Source: Deltaproteobacteria bacterium (lineage in GTDB: Bacteria > Desulfobacterota > Desulfobacteria > Desulfobacterales > B30-G6). From it: 64,000 nucleotides of DNA. Positions within the stretch are counted from its first letter, which is position 1. Each line of letters opens with the position of its first letter. Below, in pieces: positions 44,029 to 52,884 of the stretch. The stretch lies in contig JAJDNW010000044.1 of NCBI GenBank assembly GCA_022340465.1, positions 31,197-95,196 of the forward strand. Direction: 5' to 3'. Under the pieces are notes generated by a model. The model saw only the letters and a list, made by a program, of their open reading frames with translations, searched no databases and was not told where the DNA came from. Made by a program: the position numbers and the translations under genes.

Positions 44029-44919
44029 CTAATTTTTTTGACCACGCTCTTTATTGACCGTGTGCTCCAAGGATTTCAGGTAAGACTGCAGGTTGAGTTT
44101 CGTGTTTTTAATATGCAGTTTCTCTCTGATATTGTCCCTGTGGACCTCGATGGTCTTGGGGGAAAGATTCAGGATGGCCGCTATTTCTTTGGTTTTCTTA
44201 CCGCCTCTAATCAATTCCGCCACTCTCAGTTCGGCGGGCGACAGGTCGAGGTATACCGAGGAGAGACGCAGGATGCCCGGTTGCAGGATTTCGTGCAGAT
44301 TCGACACGGCGATTTCCAGCATCGCCGTCTGTGCGGGATTCAGATCCGAGCTGGCCAGCTTTTTCAAATAGGGATCCACGAAGCGGTTGATGTTGGATAG
44401 CAGCCGTTCCTGGTGTGTTGTTTTTTCATCCTCACCCTTCTTCAACAAAATATTCAAGGCCGTATTGAGATCTTTCAACTTGCGCCGCCGGCTTTCCAGC
44501 TCTCTGGTACGCTCCGCCACCATGCTTTCTAAATCATCGGAATAGGACTTGATCTTCCTTTGCGTGTCCAGGCGTTCGGTTATGTCTCGGCCGACGGCAA
44601 CGAACTTGCCCTCGACATCCGTTGCCATGACATGCCATTCGATCCATCGCAGCGTTCCATCCTTACACACGTAGCGGTTGATGATGTAAACATAGCGCTT
44701 ACCCGCGGCCGCATCTTCCAGGGCTCTTTTTGTTTTGGCAACGTCCTTTTCATAGACAAATTCAAGAAAAGGCTTGGCCAGGAATTCTTCTTCCGTGTAG
44801 CCGAGAATGCGCTCGAAGGAGGGGTTGACCCGGGTGAAATACCCTTGCGGGTTGGCCACCCCGACCATGTCCATGGACTCGTTGAAAATGATCTCCAGAT
44901 CCCTGGCGCCTTCGTCCAA
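44029..44919 (-). CDS. PAS-domain LuxR-type transcriptional regulator
   Basis: This 296-residue regulator has an N-terminal PAS domain (about 5-125, FNESMDMVGVANPQGYFTRV, then NPSFERILGYTEEEFLAKP and the PAC end GRDITERL). A coiled-coil linker follows (ESMVAERTRELESRRRKLKD). A LuxR/GerE helix-turn-helix occupies about residues 225-285, with LSPAELRVAELIRGGKKTKE, then IAAILNLSPKTIEVHRDNIR. It would sense a signal through PAS and bind DNA directly; there is no receiver domain. The start is a TTG preceded by AAGGAGAT six bases ahead. It is transcribed alone, and targets are unknown. Confidence 0.9.
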   Translation of the reverse strand: MDEGARDLEIIFNESMDMVGVANPQGYFTRVNPSFERILGYTEEEFLAKPFLEFVYEKDVAKTKRALEDAAAGKRYVYIINRYVCKDGTLRWIEWHVMATDVEGKFVAVGRDITERLDTQRKIKSYSDDLESMVAERTRELESRRRKLKDLNTALNILLKKGEDEKTTHQERLLSNINRFVDPYLKKLASSDLNPAQTAMLEIAVSNLHEILQPGILRLSSVYLDLSPAELRVAELIRGGKKTKEIAAILNLSPKTIEVHRDNIREKLHIKNTKLNLQSYLKSLEHTVNKERGQKN

Positions 44920-45447
44920 CCGATCTCCTTTTTTCTATCCTCGTGTCAATGCGGTTCCCTTGCGCTATCCGGGGAATACCCGTTTATATCGTTTTGCCGT
45001 CGAAAAAAGCCTTGTTTTCTGATAACCCCCTTGATATGTCGCTGGTTCTTCTTGAAACCCACCCTGAAATACACCGCTATTAGTAATACCTATTTTTACA
45101 CACAGTACGCCCATTGCCACAACATTGGATTTTTATCTATTTTTTGCCTACTCGTTTTAAGGGATCAAGAGTAAGATCTCAGCGGTCGGAGGTCAGAGGT
45201 CGGATGCCTGAAGCGTGGAGTAGGCAATAGGGAGTAAGAAGCATGAGGCAAAAGCAATTGACCACAAAGGCACTGAGAACACAAAGGATAATACTTTTTC
45301 CACCGCGGACAAACGCAGACAGCCGCAGACAAAAAATATGATCACCTTCGGTGAATGAATACGAACAGCGATTAGCCGTCTACCAAAAGCCCCTTAACTC
45401 CTAATCACTTAACACTTAAAACTGTAATTCCTTAATTCGCAATCTGC
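44920..45447. repeat. Intergenic region with repeat modules
   Basis: No gene is seen in 528 bases. Modules present are agcggtcggaggtcagaggt (45181-45200), an accacaaaggcactgagaac tract (45261-45280) and an AT-rich tract ccttaattcgcaatctgcct (45430-45449). The half next to the PAS-LuxR gene shows nothing recognisable. Confidence 0.5.
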
Positions 45448-45816
45448 CTAAGCGATCCAGGAGATCAAGGCCGTGCCGAAAATCACGGTGATGATGCCGC
45501 TGGCCCTGTACGTCTGATCGGAAGCCCCTTCCAGGAACCATGCATAGATCTTTCCCATGATGTCCTTAGGGTTCACGAACAGCAGCACCGCCTCGGCGAG
45601 GGACAGGAGGCCGACGGCCCTCAAAAACCAGGGATAGTGGCTGGCCGAGGCCGCCAGCAGGAACAAAAGCCCGGCGATGCAGGCGATCACCGCCAGGGCC
45701 CTGAGCCCCAGCTGCAGCAACTGCCGGAACAGGTTCCTGAAGGATTCGGTGTAAAGGATCATGCAGACGCCGGAGACGATGAATAGCAGACTGAAGGCAT
45801 AAAGAATCATTTTCAT
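45448..45816 (-). CDS. Small integral membrane protein, function unknown
   Basis: This 122-residue protein has about four hydrophobic helices: MILYAFSLLFIVSGVCMILY, ALAVIACIAGLLFLLAASA, FLRAVGLLSLAEAVLLFV and ASGIITVIFGTALISWI. A short soluble loop NPKDIMGKIYAWFLEGASDQTYR sits before the last helix. The AAAGGAG site eight bases before the ATG is clear. I do not recognise a named family. It lies between repeat-rich gaps with no operon partner. Confidence 0.7.
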   Translation of the reverse strand: MKMILYAFSLLFIVSGVCMILYTESFRNLFRQLLQLGLRALAVIACIAGLLFLLAASASHYPWFLRAVGLLSLAEAVLLFVNPKDIMGKIYAWFLEGASDQTYRASGIITVIFGTALISWIA

Positions 45817-46111
45817 GGGGTATCACTCCTTTCTCCAACCTAGGTTGAGCGTTTTAAATTACAGGATATCAAATTTTGTGCCGATGATCCACCCTGTCGT
45901 GCGGTTCGGATTGTCCAGCCCCCGTTTCCATGCTATGGTCGCCCCGGACTCGATACGATTGCCCCGGAAGGTAGTCGGCCGGGGGCGTCCAGATTTTTCT
46001 GGGTTCCTGCCTTCGCAGGAACGACGGCTGTCGGCAGGTTTCATGGCCACACGAACACCTGAGTCGAGCGTTTCAAATTTAGGTAATAATAACGAAAGGA
46101 AACGAGCCTGA
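45817..46111. other. Intergenic region with a REP-like hairpin
   Basis: No gene is seen. A hairpin ttcctgc-cttc-gcaggaa lies at about 46005-46022 inside a gattcctgcc-type intergenic element (about 45990-46040). AAAGGA ahead of the following thioesterase start is the ribosome site. Confidence 0.4.
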
Positions 46112-46630
46112 ATGACGGAAACACCATTTGCGAATCTAAAAAAACTGCCCAACACCGACACCCACAACTGCTTCGCCTGCAGCCCGGCCAACGCCGCCGG
46201 ACTGCAGATGACTTTTTTTACCGACGAGGAGCGCGTGTACTCGCATATAGCCGTCCCGGAGCACATGGGCAGCTGGCACCGCATCGTGCACGGCGGGATT
46301 TTGGCCACCATTCTGGACGAAACCATGGGCTGGGCCGGCATCTACCTTTTGGAGCAGCTCACCCTCACAAAGACCATGACCGTCAATTTCGACAAGGCCG
46401 CCGTCGTGGGCGAAACCCTGCACGCCGAAGGGTGGGTTGAGAAGCGCATCGGCAAGCGGGAAGCGGTCATCCGGGCAACCATCGCCAACGCCGGCAACGA
46501 GACCTGCGCCGACGCAAAAGGGGTGTTTACGATGCTCTCACTCCCCTTGGCCAAGAGAATCGGCCTGATGGGTGACGAGTTCGAAGCCACCTTTTTCGCC
46601 CCTCTCATGCGAAGCAAGCGAGAGGTCTGA
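46112..46630 (+). CDS. PaaI-like hot-dog fold thioesterase
   Basis: This 172-residue 4HBT-family protein contains the motif VHGGILATILDETMGWAG (about residues 51-68), with the Asp/Glu of the active site in LDETMG, followed by hot-dog strands (TMTVNFDKAAVVGETL) and a conserved end of the sheet. The N-terminus contains NCFACSPANAAGLQM, a Cys pair seen in a subgroup of these proteins. Acyl-CoA hydrolysis in the cytoplasm is the family role; the acyl group is not known. The C-terminal end overlaps the start of repeat-type sequence, so the last residues (MRSKREV) may be non-conserved. Confidence 0.85.
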   Translation: MTETPFANLKKLPNTDTHNCFACSPANAAGLQMTFFTDEERVYSHIAVPEHMGSWHRIVHGGILATILDETMGWAGIYLLEQLTLTKTMTVNFDKAAVVGETLHAEGWVEKRIGKREAVIRATIANAGNETCADAKGVFTMLSLPLAKRIGLMGDEFEATFFAPLMRSKREV

Positions 46631-46955
46631 AGCTTAAAGCAAGAACGATGTCACCACAGAGACACGGAGGGCACAGAGAATAATTTTACCCTGCGGGTCA
46701 CATCACATGAACAACATGATAAAGGGGGAATCACTTCAGACCTAATGCGGGATCACTTTACCCCTTGGATCCTTACGGCAACCATTCGAAAACGGCTTTG
46801 GTGGCGGAGATGGATGCATAAGTACGCGTCCTCTGAAAAGCCATGATTATAATGCTTGATATTGACGGCAATCCCGCCTAATGTGCGGGACGCACGGCCT
46901 GTTGACTGGAAACGACAGATTCACGACCGGAAGGGATAGAAACTCTACAGGAAAA
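46631..46955. repeat. Intergenic repeat region
   Basis: No gene is seen. It contains gaagcttaaagcaagaacga (46630-46649) and accacagagacacggagggc (46653-46672), copies of dispersed modules. Nothing else is recognised before the small Cys-rich gene. Confidence 0.5.
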
Positions 46956-47138
46956 ATGCCGGAACTTACCATCGAAAAAATACACCACGCCGACCCCTAC
47001 ATCGTCTGCCACAGAAACAAGGGGCGGAGCAAAAAACACATCGCCGTGTGCCAGCGATGCCGGTGGCGCAAAAAATGCCGCGCCTTCCGACTCTACTGGC
47101 AGCCGGAGCTGCCGTTCACATTTGTTAAACCACACTAG
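46956..47138 (+). CDS. Small Cys-rich protein, function unknown
   Basis: This 60-residue protein, starting MPELTIEKIHHADPYIVCHR, has a four-Cys pattern: one Cys in IVCHRNKG, then VCQRCRWRKKC, followed by a basic and aromatic C-terminus ending LYWQPELPFTFVKPH. The Cys and Arg content suggests a small metal-binding, possibly nucleic-acid-binding, domain. It resembles short conserved hypotheticals I associate with Desulfobacterota, but I cannot name a family. The start at 46956 is chosen because the upstream frame resembles non-coding DNA; the ribosome site is weak (AGGAAA). Confidence 0.6.
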   Translation: MPELTIEKIHHADPYIVCHRNKGRSKKHIAVCQRCRWRKKCRAFRLYWQPELPFTFVKPH

Positions 47139-47157
47139 GGTCCCAGGGGTCAGGTGA

Positions 47158-47496
47158 TCACCCGCTTTTTTGAGATGCCAGCAGGATCTGCTCGACGAAA
47201 TGGGCGGCGTCTTTCGCGCCGCTGCCAAAGAATATACCGGTGTTGAAGCGATTCTCCCCCGCCGGCATGGAATAGATGATGGTGCCGTTCGTCTCGACCC
47301 GCTCTTTGTCGGGCGCGGCGGCGATGAGCCTGATCTCCGACGTGTTGATCGGCGCCGTGGTTTCCAGCAGCATGCCTTCCGGGCTGATGTCCCGGGCCAT
47401 GCCGATGTCCTGGGCGGACTCGCGTCCGTCCGCACTGACGCAGATATAGTACACCTGACACCGAACGCTTTCCCTGGGTTGTTGCCTTCGTTCCAT
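47158..47496 (-). CDS. PilZ-domain protein
   Basis: This single PilZ domain of about 112 residues begins MERRQQPRESVRCQVYYICV, giving the Arg-rich c-di-GMP motif near the N-terminus (RRQQPR), and contains ARDISPEGMLLET, the D-x-S-x-x-G motif. Beta strands follow (GTIIYSMPAGENRFNTGIFF) and a C-terminal helix. It is a stand-alone c-di-GMP receptor whose partner is not evident. ATG at 47496 is favoured by AAAGG at proper distance; GTG six bases upstream is possible. The second PilZ gene of the window lies at 18532. Confidence 0.85.
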   Translation of the reverse strand: MERRQQPRESVRCQVYYICVSADGRESAQDIGMARDISPEGMLLETTAPINTSEIRLIAAAPDKERVETNGTIIYSMPAGENRFNTGIFFGSGAKDAAHFVEQILLASQKSG

Positions 47497-47680
47497 AATC
47501 ACTGCCTTTCCGCACCGGCATGTCGCCTGTCGTTGTTTGACGCCTGAAGCAAGGACAACTTAACCACAAAGGCACTAAGGACACAAAGGAAAATATAGAT
47601 TTCTCCTGCGGGGATTTAAACAACAATAATTGTGAATTGCGAATTATGAACTATGAACTATGAACTATGAATTATGAATC
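47497..47680. repeat. Intergenic repeat tract
   Basis: It contains taaccacaaaggcactaagg (47561-47580) and acacaaagg next to it, then a tandem of tgaactatgaactatgaact type (47646-47665). The latter is a seven-base direct repeat, several copies long. No gene is seen. Confidence 0.6.
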
Positions 47681-48361
47681 CTAGTTTGTTAGATAGTGCC
47701 GCGCCGTGTAGGCCAGATCCTCATCGATGTCCGTGGACAGCAGCCAGCGCAGGTAGTCTTCCGGGATCTCCTCCATCATCTGCCCCTTGTGTTTTCCGAA
47801 GGGCATGCGCGCGACCAGAACCGGTGCACTGCTGAGCGCCTGCATTCGAACGGCGGGGTCCTTCTCACCGTCCTGTTCGAACCGCGCCCGTATGCGTTGG
47901 AAAAGGCCTTCCAACACCAGGATATCCCCCAGCGCGGAATGGGGGACCGCGTCGATCTCCAGTTTCAGGAAGTAGCGCAGATATTGGAGGCTGTACTGCG
48001 GAATGCTTCCCTGGGGGTCCAGATGCCGGGCCAGCTTGTAGGTGCAAATGACCCGCTCGGCCTTAAGGCCCTCTTTTTGCAACATCTCCACGTCGAACTG
48101 GGCGTTGTGCGCCACCAGGATGCCTTGGTCGTGGTTCAGCAGCTGCTTCAGCCGGTCATAAGCGGGGCTGCCCTTGAAAGGCGGTTTGTCGGCCACCATC
48201 TCGTTGGTGATGTGGTGCACGGCCATCGCCTCTATCGAAATAGGCCGCCCGGGGTTGAAGAGTTCGTCCACCACCTCCCCCTGCTCGGTTTTGAAGGCTA
48301 TCTGGCAGAGCCGGTCGTCCGCCCCCGTTCCCGTCGTCTCCGTGTCTAGAAATATGTACAT
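47681..48361 (-). CDS. DnaQ-like 3'-5' exonuclease with DUF3820 C-terminal domain
   Basis: This exonuclease of about 226 residues carries the DEDDh motifs. DTETTG opens the protein (ExoI), IVAHNAQFDVEML is ExoII, and HSALGDILVLEGLF is ExoIII with the catalytic His. A C-terminal segment APVLVARMPFGKHKGQMMEE, then IPEDYLRWLLS, matches DUF3820, which often accompanies exonuclease X-like proteins. It would digest single-stranded DNA or RNA ends in repair. The start at 48361 is preferred because it begins the fold directly and has a GGGG-type site; upstream starts would add repeat-like sequence. Confidence 0.88.
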   Translation of the reverse strand: MYIFLDTETTGTGADDRLCQIAFKTEQGEVVDELFNPGRPISIEAMAVHHITNEMVADKPPFKGSPAYDRLKQLLNHDQGILVAHNAQFDVEMLQKEGLKAERVICTYKLARHLDPQGSIPQYSLQYLRYFLKLEIDAVPHSALGDILVLEGLFQRIRARFEQDGEKDPAVRMQALSSAPVLVARMPFGKHKGQMMEEIPEDYLRWLLSTDIDEDLAYTARHYLTN

Positions 48362-48612
48362 GGCTTTACCCCAGGCATGCATAAACAACATGTCAGAGAA
48401 TAGACAGGGTGTTATCTGTATACCGCCGACAGATATAAACTCTAAATTCCAATACCCAAACTTCAAACCAATTCAAATGTCAAATGACCTAATGACCAAA
48501 ACGGCAACTCGACCACCGACAGCTTACCTCTATGTTTGGGCCTTTTGAATTTATGGCATTTGATATTGTTCAGGATTTCGGATTTGGTGCTTGGATTTTT
48601 TATTACCCCCGC
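48362..48612. repeat. Intergenic region with AT-rich dispersed repeat
   Basis: No gene is seen. It includes a tract gatattgttcaggatttcgg and following atttggtgcttgg (about 48561-48594), a near-copy of that at 17560-17595, preceded by its own mirrored ccaatacccaaacttc-type tract (about 48449-48464). Confidence 0.55.
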
Positions 48613-48993
48613 TCAATCCAACTGCATCCAACCGTCGGCATCCTCCATCGAGAGAAACACCTTGGCATCCAGGGCCACGTCATACAGCTCTTCGAAGGTG
48701 GACAGCATTCTCGCCAACCCGAAGCCGAGGTCGCCTTCGATAACGAAGCCCATTTTCATAACCGGCGTTTTATAGGCATACTGCGTTATCATCGCCGCAA
48801 AATACCCCAGCTGCTCGTCGGTAATGACCTCCCCCCCGGTTGCCGGACGGAAATCCCAGACACAGTTCCTGTCGAGAGCGAATTCATCACTGTAGGACTT
48901 CATGTAGGCCAGCAGGTCTTCAAAATCCAACTCTCCCTCGACGGTGAAAACCGTCAGCTGACGGGCGTTGTCCTTTTCTACGGCTATCGGCAT
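48613..48993 (-). CDS. STAS/SpoIIAA-like small protein
   Basis: This 126-residue acidic protein has an alternating strand-helix pattern beginning NARQLTVFTVEGELDFEDLL, which resembles SpoIIAA-like or STAS-like domains of the kind fused to sensor proteins or acting as small adaptors. A central WDFRPATGG strand and helix DEQLGYFAAMITQYA follow, then a strand MGFVIEGDLGFGLARML. The match is to fold pattern only. It is leftward, upstream of the exonuclease and downstream of the large cyclase, with repeats around it. Confidence 0.55.
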   Translation of the reverse strand: MPIAVEKDNARQLTVFTVEGELDFEDLLAYMKSYSDEFALDRNCVWDFRPATGGEVITDEQLGYFAAMITQYAYKTPVMKMGFVIEGDLGFGLARMLSTFEELYDVALDAKVFLSMEDADGWMQLD

Positions 48994-49194
48994 AGGGTGC
49001 TGCCTTTTTCTGGTATACGGTTTACGGAACCAGGGACCAAGGGTTCAAGTGATCCCGTGTTAAGTGATAGGTGATTACGTGTTAAGTCGAGAATCGTAAA
49101 ACGGACACTGTAAATCGTGAGACGTCTACCCCGGCCATCCGATCTCCGCTTCTGATCTCTTGCAGATTCCTGACCTCCGACCTCTGGCCCCCCG

Positions 49195-52053
49195 CTACTC
49201 GCCCGACACCCACACCCCGTCCCAATCCCGGCCGGGCGGGAAACGCATGAAGTGGCGGCAGCGATCCAGGAAAACCCGGCTCACGGGATCGCTGTCCATC
49301 CCCTTCTCAAAGCAGCCGGCGGCCGCCTCAAAGTCCATTCCCCGGTAAAGGGCGAATCCATCGCAAAACAGGCGCTGCGCTTCCGAAAACGTCACATCGC
49401 CTCCGCCGAGCACCTCGTAAATGCGCACCGGCTTCTGCCGGCCCTTGGCCCTCACCTGGTCGATCAGGCGGGTGCAAAAGCGGCCGTCCAATTCATCCAG
49501 GGTCGATCCGGCCACCAGGATGTCCGCACCATAGTACTTGGTCAGGCTCTCGATGCGCGAGGCCACGTTTACGCCGTCGCCGATCACCGTGAAGTCCATC
49601 CGTCTTTCCGAGCCGATGTTGCCGGAAACCACGTCGCCGGTGCAGATGCCGATACCGATGCGAATGGGGTTTTCCCCCCGCTGCTCTCTTTCGCGGTTGA
49701 ACGCGTGCAGGCGCTCCCGCATTTCGATGGCCGTGGTGACAGCCCTGACCGCGTCATCCGGCTTGACATAGGGCACGCCGAAAACCGACATGATGGCATC
49801 GCCGATGTATTTGTCCAGCACGCCCCCGTTCTTGAAAATGATGTCGACCATGAGGCTGAAATACTCGTTCAAAAAGGAAACCGTCTGCTCCGCGGTCAGG
49901 TTCTCCGTAATGCCCGTGTATCCGCGGATATCGGAAAAGATGACCGTGGCCTTGTTGTGCGCCCCGCCGAGGGCCTGGCGCGCCGGGTCCTCGAGGATCT
50001 GCTCGACGATGTCCTTGGTCATGTAGCGCACCAGTGCCATTTTCATGCGCTTACCCCTGGTAATGTCCTCGAAGGCCAGCACGAGCCCCTGACGCTCGTC
50101 GTTGTGGCCGACCAGGGGCACCACGTTGATATTCACGATGTGCTCCTTGTCCCAGGGCAGTTTCAGCACGACATCATACTCCACCAAGGCCGCATTCGTG
50201 GCATAGACCCGTTGGATGGAAGCCGCCAGGTCGCCGTTCTCCGGGCCCAGGATGTCCACAAACCGCTTTTCAGCCAAGGCGTCCGGGTCGAATCCGAAGA
50301 AAGCCGCCGCCGCCTTGTTGAGCGTCACCACCCGGCCGGAATCGTCCAGGGTGACGATGCCGTTGGTGATGCTGTCCTGAACACTGGCCAGGTAGTTTTT
50401 CATGTCCACGGTGCCTTCGTAGAGCTGGGCATTTTCCAGGGCTACGGCAATTTGTGACGCCAGCGCCTTGATCAGGCTCTCGTCTTCGCGGTCGAACAGC
50501 CCCTCCTTTTTGTTGATGGCCTCGGTCACGCCGATGATGTCGCCTTTGCGGTTGATGATCGGCGCACACAAAACGCTCCTGGTCCTGAAGCCGGTGCGCT
50601 GATCCACGATGGGTAGAAAGCGCTCGTCGCCATAGGCATCCCGAATGTTCAAGACCTCGCCGGTCCCGGCGACATACCCGGCAAAGCCGTCGCTGAGGGG
50701 AAAACGTATCTCGGTCAACTCCGACGGCTGGGCCACCTTGGACCACAGCTCGTCGGTTTTGCGGTCGATAAGGAAGAGCGAGCTGCGCTCCGCCGCCAGT
50801 GCTTTGCTGATTTTGTTGACGATCTTGACAAAGAGTTTGTCCAGGTCCAGGGTCCGGGCCACTGAGGTGGACACATCGAACAAGATGGCAATCTTCTCGT
50901 GATCCGCCAGCAGCTTGCGATAAAGCTCCAGGTTTTCGACGGCGATGGCCGTCTGGTAGGCAAAGGCCTTGAAAAGGGCTTCGTCCTTGGCGTCGAAGGC
51001 CCCGCCCTGCTTGTTGATCACCTGAATAACGCCCACGAGTTCACCCTGGAGGTTTTTCAAGGGCCCGCACAGGATGTTGCGGGTCTTGTATCCCATCTCG
51101 CGGTCCGTCGAATTGTCGAAGCGGGGGTCGCTGTAGGCGTCGCCGATATTGACCGTCGTATCGTTTTGCGCGACCCAGCCGGCCACCCCCTTCCCCACCG
51201 GGATCCTGATTTCACGGCTCTCGAGGCCCTCCGCCACCATCGACCACAGCTCCCCGCTGAAGTTGTCCTTCAGAAAAAGGGATGCCCTTTCGGCGTCCAT
51301 GACCTTGCTGGCAGTGGCCACGATCCGTTTAATCTGGCTTTCTATCCCCGTTCTGAGGCTCAAGATCTCCGTCATGTCCAGCATCTCATAGATGCTGTCC
51401 AAAGAATATTCCGTCTTGCGCTGCTCTATGACCGATTTTTCGAAACGGGTGGTCGTTTGGCGCAGGCGTTCGGTAATCAAATCGAGAAAGTTGATGGCCA
51501 GGGATGGCACTGCGGCGAAGATTTCGCGCAAGTCGTCATAGTGTATTTTCAACAGGCGCGCCCCGGTCACCGCCTTGACCGATGCCAGGCGCCGGCCGTC
51601 CCCGAAATATCCCATCTCACCGATGCTCTCGACGGGATGGATGATCATCAGATCGACTTTGTCTTCGTACTCCCCGACGCGATATACCAGCAGTTCACCC
51701 TCCACGAGGATATAAAAACAGTCGCCCGGATCGTCCTGAACGATAAAATCCTCGCCGGCATCGATGCTGGTCTCGGTCGCGTAGTCGCAGATGATGTCCA
51801 GGGCGTCCGACGTCAGTCCCTCGAACACCTTGCAGGGGAGCAGCCGGTCCCTGCGCTGCCGGCGCAGGGCCGCCTGCAGTTTGGCGCTGGTAATCACACC
51901 ACCGGCCACCATGAGTTCGCCAAGCAGTTTCTTCTCCCCCTTCTGCCGCAACAGGCTCTGTTGCCGGAGGATCCGCTCGATCTTTTCCGGGGTTGCCTTG
52001 AGGTATTCTCCCAACCGCCTCAACGGGGGCTGTTTGCACTCTTCTGACGGCAT
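49195..52053 (-). CDS. Multi-domain adenylate/guanylate cyclase with cNMP-binding, GAF and PAS domains
   Basis: This 952-residue signalling protein has an N-terminal helical segment (about 1-70), then a cyclic-nucleotide-binding domain with ILVEGELLVYRVGEYEDKVD and IGEMGYFGDGRRLASVKAV (about 75-200). Two GAF domains follow (about 240-390 and 405-550, both with the ERASLFL/ERSSLFLID and GVAGWVAQ/GFAGYVAG segments). A PAS domain comes next (about 560-675), then a class III cyclase (about 690-880) with FSDIRGYTGITE, where Asp708 binds metal, GDAIMSVFG and GDGVNVASRIE. It would make cAMP or cGMP under the control of bound cyclic nucleotide and of GAF/PAS signals, which allows feedback. A short TPR-like C-terminus follows. 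No transmembrane helix is seen, so it is cytoplasmic. Confidence 0.92.
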   Translation of the reverse strand: MPSEECKQPPLRRLGEYLKATPEKIERILRQQSLLRQKGEKKLLGELMVAGGVITSAKLQAALRRQRRDRLLPCKVFEGLTSDALDIICDYATETSIDAGEDFIVQDDPGDCFYILVEGELLVYRVGEYEDKVDLMIIHPVESIGEMGYFGDGRRLASVKAVTGARLLKIHYDDLREIFAAVPSLAINFLDLITERLRQTTTRFEKSVIEQRKTEYSLDSIYEMLDMTEILSLRTGIESQIKRIVATASKVMDAERASLFLKDNFSGELWSMVAEGLESREIRIPVGKGVAGWVAQNDTTVNIGDAYSDPRFDNSTDREMGYKTRNILCGPLKNLQGELVGVIQVINKQGGAFDAKDEALFKAFAYQTAIAVENLELYRKLLADHEKIAILFDVSTSVARTLDLDKLFVKIVNKISKALAAERSSLFLIDRKTDELWSKVAQPSELTEIRFPLSDGFAGYVAGTGEVLNIRDAYGDERFLPIVDQRTGFRTRSVLCAPIINRKGDIIGVTEAINKKEGLFDREDESLIKALASQIAVALENAQLYEGTVDMKNYLASVQDSITNGIVTLDDSGRVVTLNKAAAAFFGFDPDALAEKRFVDILGPENGDLAASIQRVYATNAALVEYDVVLKLPWDKEHIVNINVVPLVGHNDERQGLVLAFEDITRGKRMKMALVRYMTKDIVEQILEDPARQALGGAHNKATVIFSDIRGYTGITENLTAEQTVSFLNEYFSLMVDIIFKNGGVLDKYIGDAIMSVFGVPYVKPDDAVRAVTTAIEMRERLHAFNREREQRGENPIRIGIGICTGDVVSGNIGSERRMDFTVIGDGVNVASRIESLTKYYGADILVAGSTLDELDGRFCTRLIDQVRAKGRQKPVRIYEVLGGGDVTFSEAQRLFCDGFALYRGMDFEAAAGCFEKGMDSDPVSRVFLDRCRHFMRFPPGRDWDGVWVSGE

Positions 52054-52319
52054 GCAACGGGTCCTTATTGGTTAGTATCGGTTAATTGTTTCAAAATCTT
52101 AGGATTGTGTCAAGCACCGGAGGGCGGGGGGTGGAGACCAGGGGCCAAGGGGCAGACCGCTCAACGCATGATGCTTTGAAATTGCCTTGCGCCCTATGCC
52201 TTGGGCCTTGCGCCATAAGTTTCACATTTCACCAGTCACTACTTAACACGTAATCACTTAACACCTAACACCGTATGCGTCTGACGGTTTACCGCCCCCT
52301 GAACCCCTGAAAAAACACA
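52054..52319. repeat. Intergenic repeat region
   Basis: No gene is seen. It contains the tract ccactcacttaac-like acttaacacgtaatcactta (52243-52262) and gtgattaagt-type direct repeats, similar to tracts near 49060 and 45400. The ArsR promoter begins at its right end. Confidence 0.45.
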
Positions 52320-52347
52320 TTGACAACAGCCCTTCGCTGTCTATATT
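52320..52347 (+). promoter_or_regulatory. Sigma-70 promoter of the arsR-type gene
   Basis: TTGACA at 52320-52325, a 16-base spacer and TATATT at 52342-52347 form a near-consensus promoter about 40 bases upstream of the ArsR start, directly abutting the operator palindrome. Confidence 0.7.
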
Positions 52348-52349
52348 TG

Positions 52350-52367
52350 AATATATGTTCATATATT
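52350..52367. promoter_or_regulatory. ArsR/SmtB-type operator palindrome
   Basis: aatatatg, spacer tt, catatatt is a perfect 8-2-8 inverted repeat placed just after the -10 box. This is the position and form expected of an ArsR/SmtB-family operator whose binding blocks transcription until metal is bound. The assignment rests on position and shape. Confidence 0.65.
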
Positions 52368-52385
52368 AAATTTTTTGGAGGAACC

Positions 52386-52766
52386 ATGCCCAAAGCAGCG
52401 CCGGAAACGTGTGGGGGACCCTACTGCGACGTGCGCACGGTGCACATCGATCGGGTCATGCGTGCGAGAAAAGAGGCTGCCCCCGACCGCTTGCTGGAGC
52501 GGCTGGCCCGGACCTATAAGGTCCTGGGCGACCCGACCCGGCTCAGGATCGTCATGGCCCTGGACGGCGGTGAAATGTGTGTCTGCGACCTGGCGGCCTT
52601 TGTGGGCCTCAGCGAATCGGCCGTCTCCCACCAGTTGAGGCGCCTTAAGGACCTGGCCCTGGTCAAGAACCGGCGCGACGGTCAGACCCTCTACTACGCC
52701 CTCGACGACTGGCACGTGTCGGATCTTATCGGCATCGGGATGAAGCATTTAACCGAGGACAGATGA
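52386..52766 (+). CDS. ArsR/SmtB-family metal-responsive repressor
   Basis: This winged-helix repressor of about 126 residues has a Cys pair near the N-terminus (CGGPYCDV) and the metal-site strand GEMCVCDLA, typical of CadC/ArsR-type alpha3/alpha3N sites. The recognition helix is in VGLSESAVSHQLRRLKDLAL. It would bind the palindrome at 52350 and release it on binding a thiophilic metal such as Cd, Pb, Zn or As. The ATG at 52386 has a GGAGG site and follows the operator. A Cu/Zn efflux-type permease lies 118 bases downstream, probably the regulated target. Confidence 0.9.
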   Translation: MPKAAPETCGGPYCDVRTVHIDRVMRARKEAAPDRLLERLARTYKVLGDPTRLRIVMALDGGEMCVCDLAAFVGLSESAVSHQLRRLKDLALVKNRRDGQTLYYALDDWHVSDLIGIGMKHLTEDR

Positions 52767-52884
52767 CGGGGGGTCGGCGGCATAGGGAAAAAGCAATCGA
52801 ACCACAAAGTCACAAAGGACGAAGTAACGTAACACCTAGCACTGGATCAACCGTAAACCGTATACCGAAAGAAAGTTATCCGCC

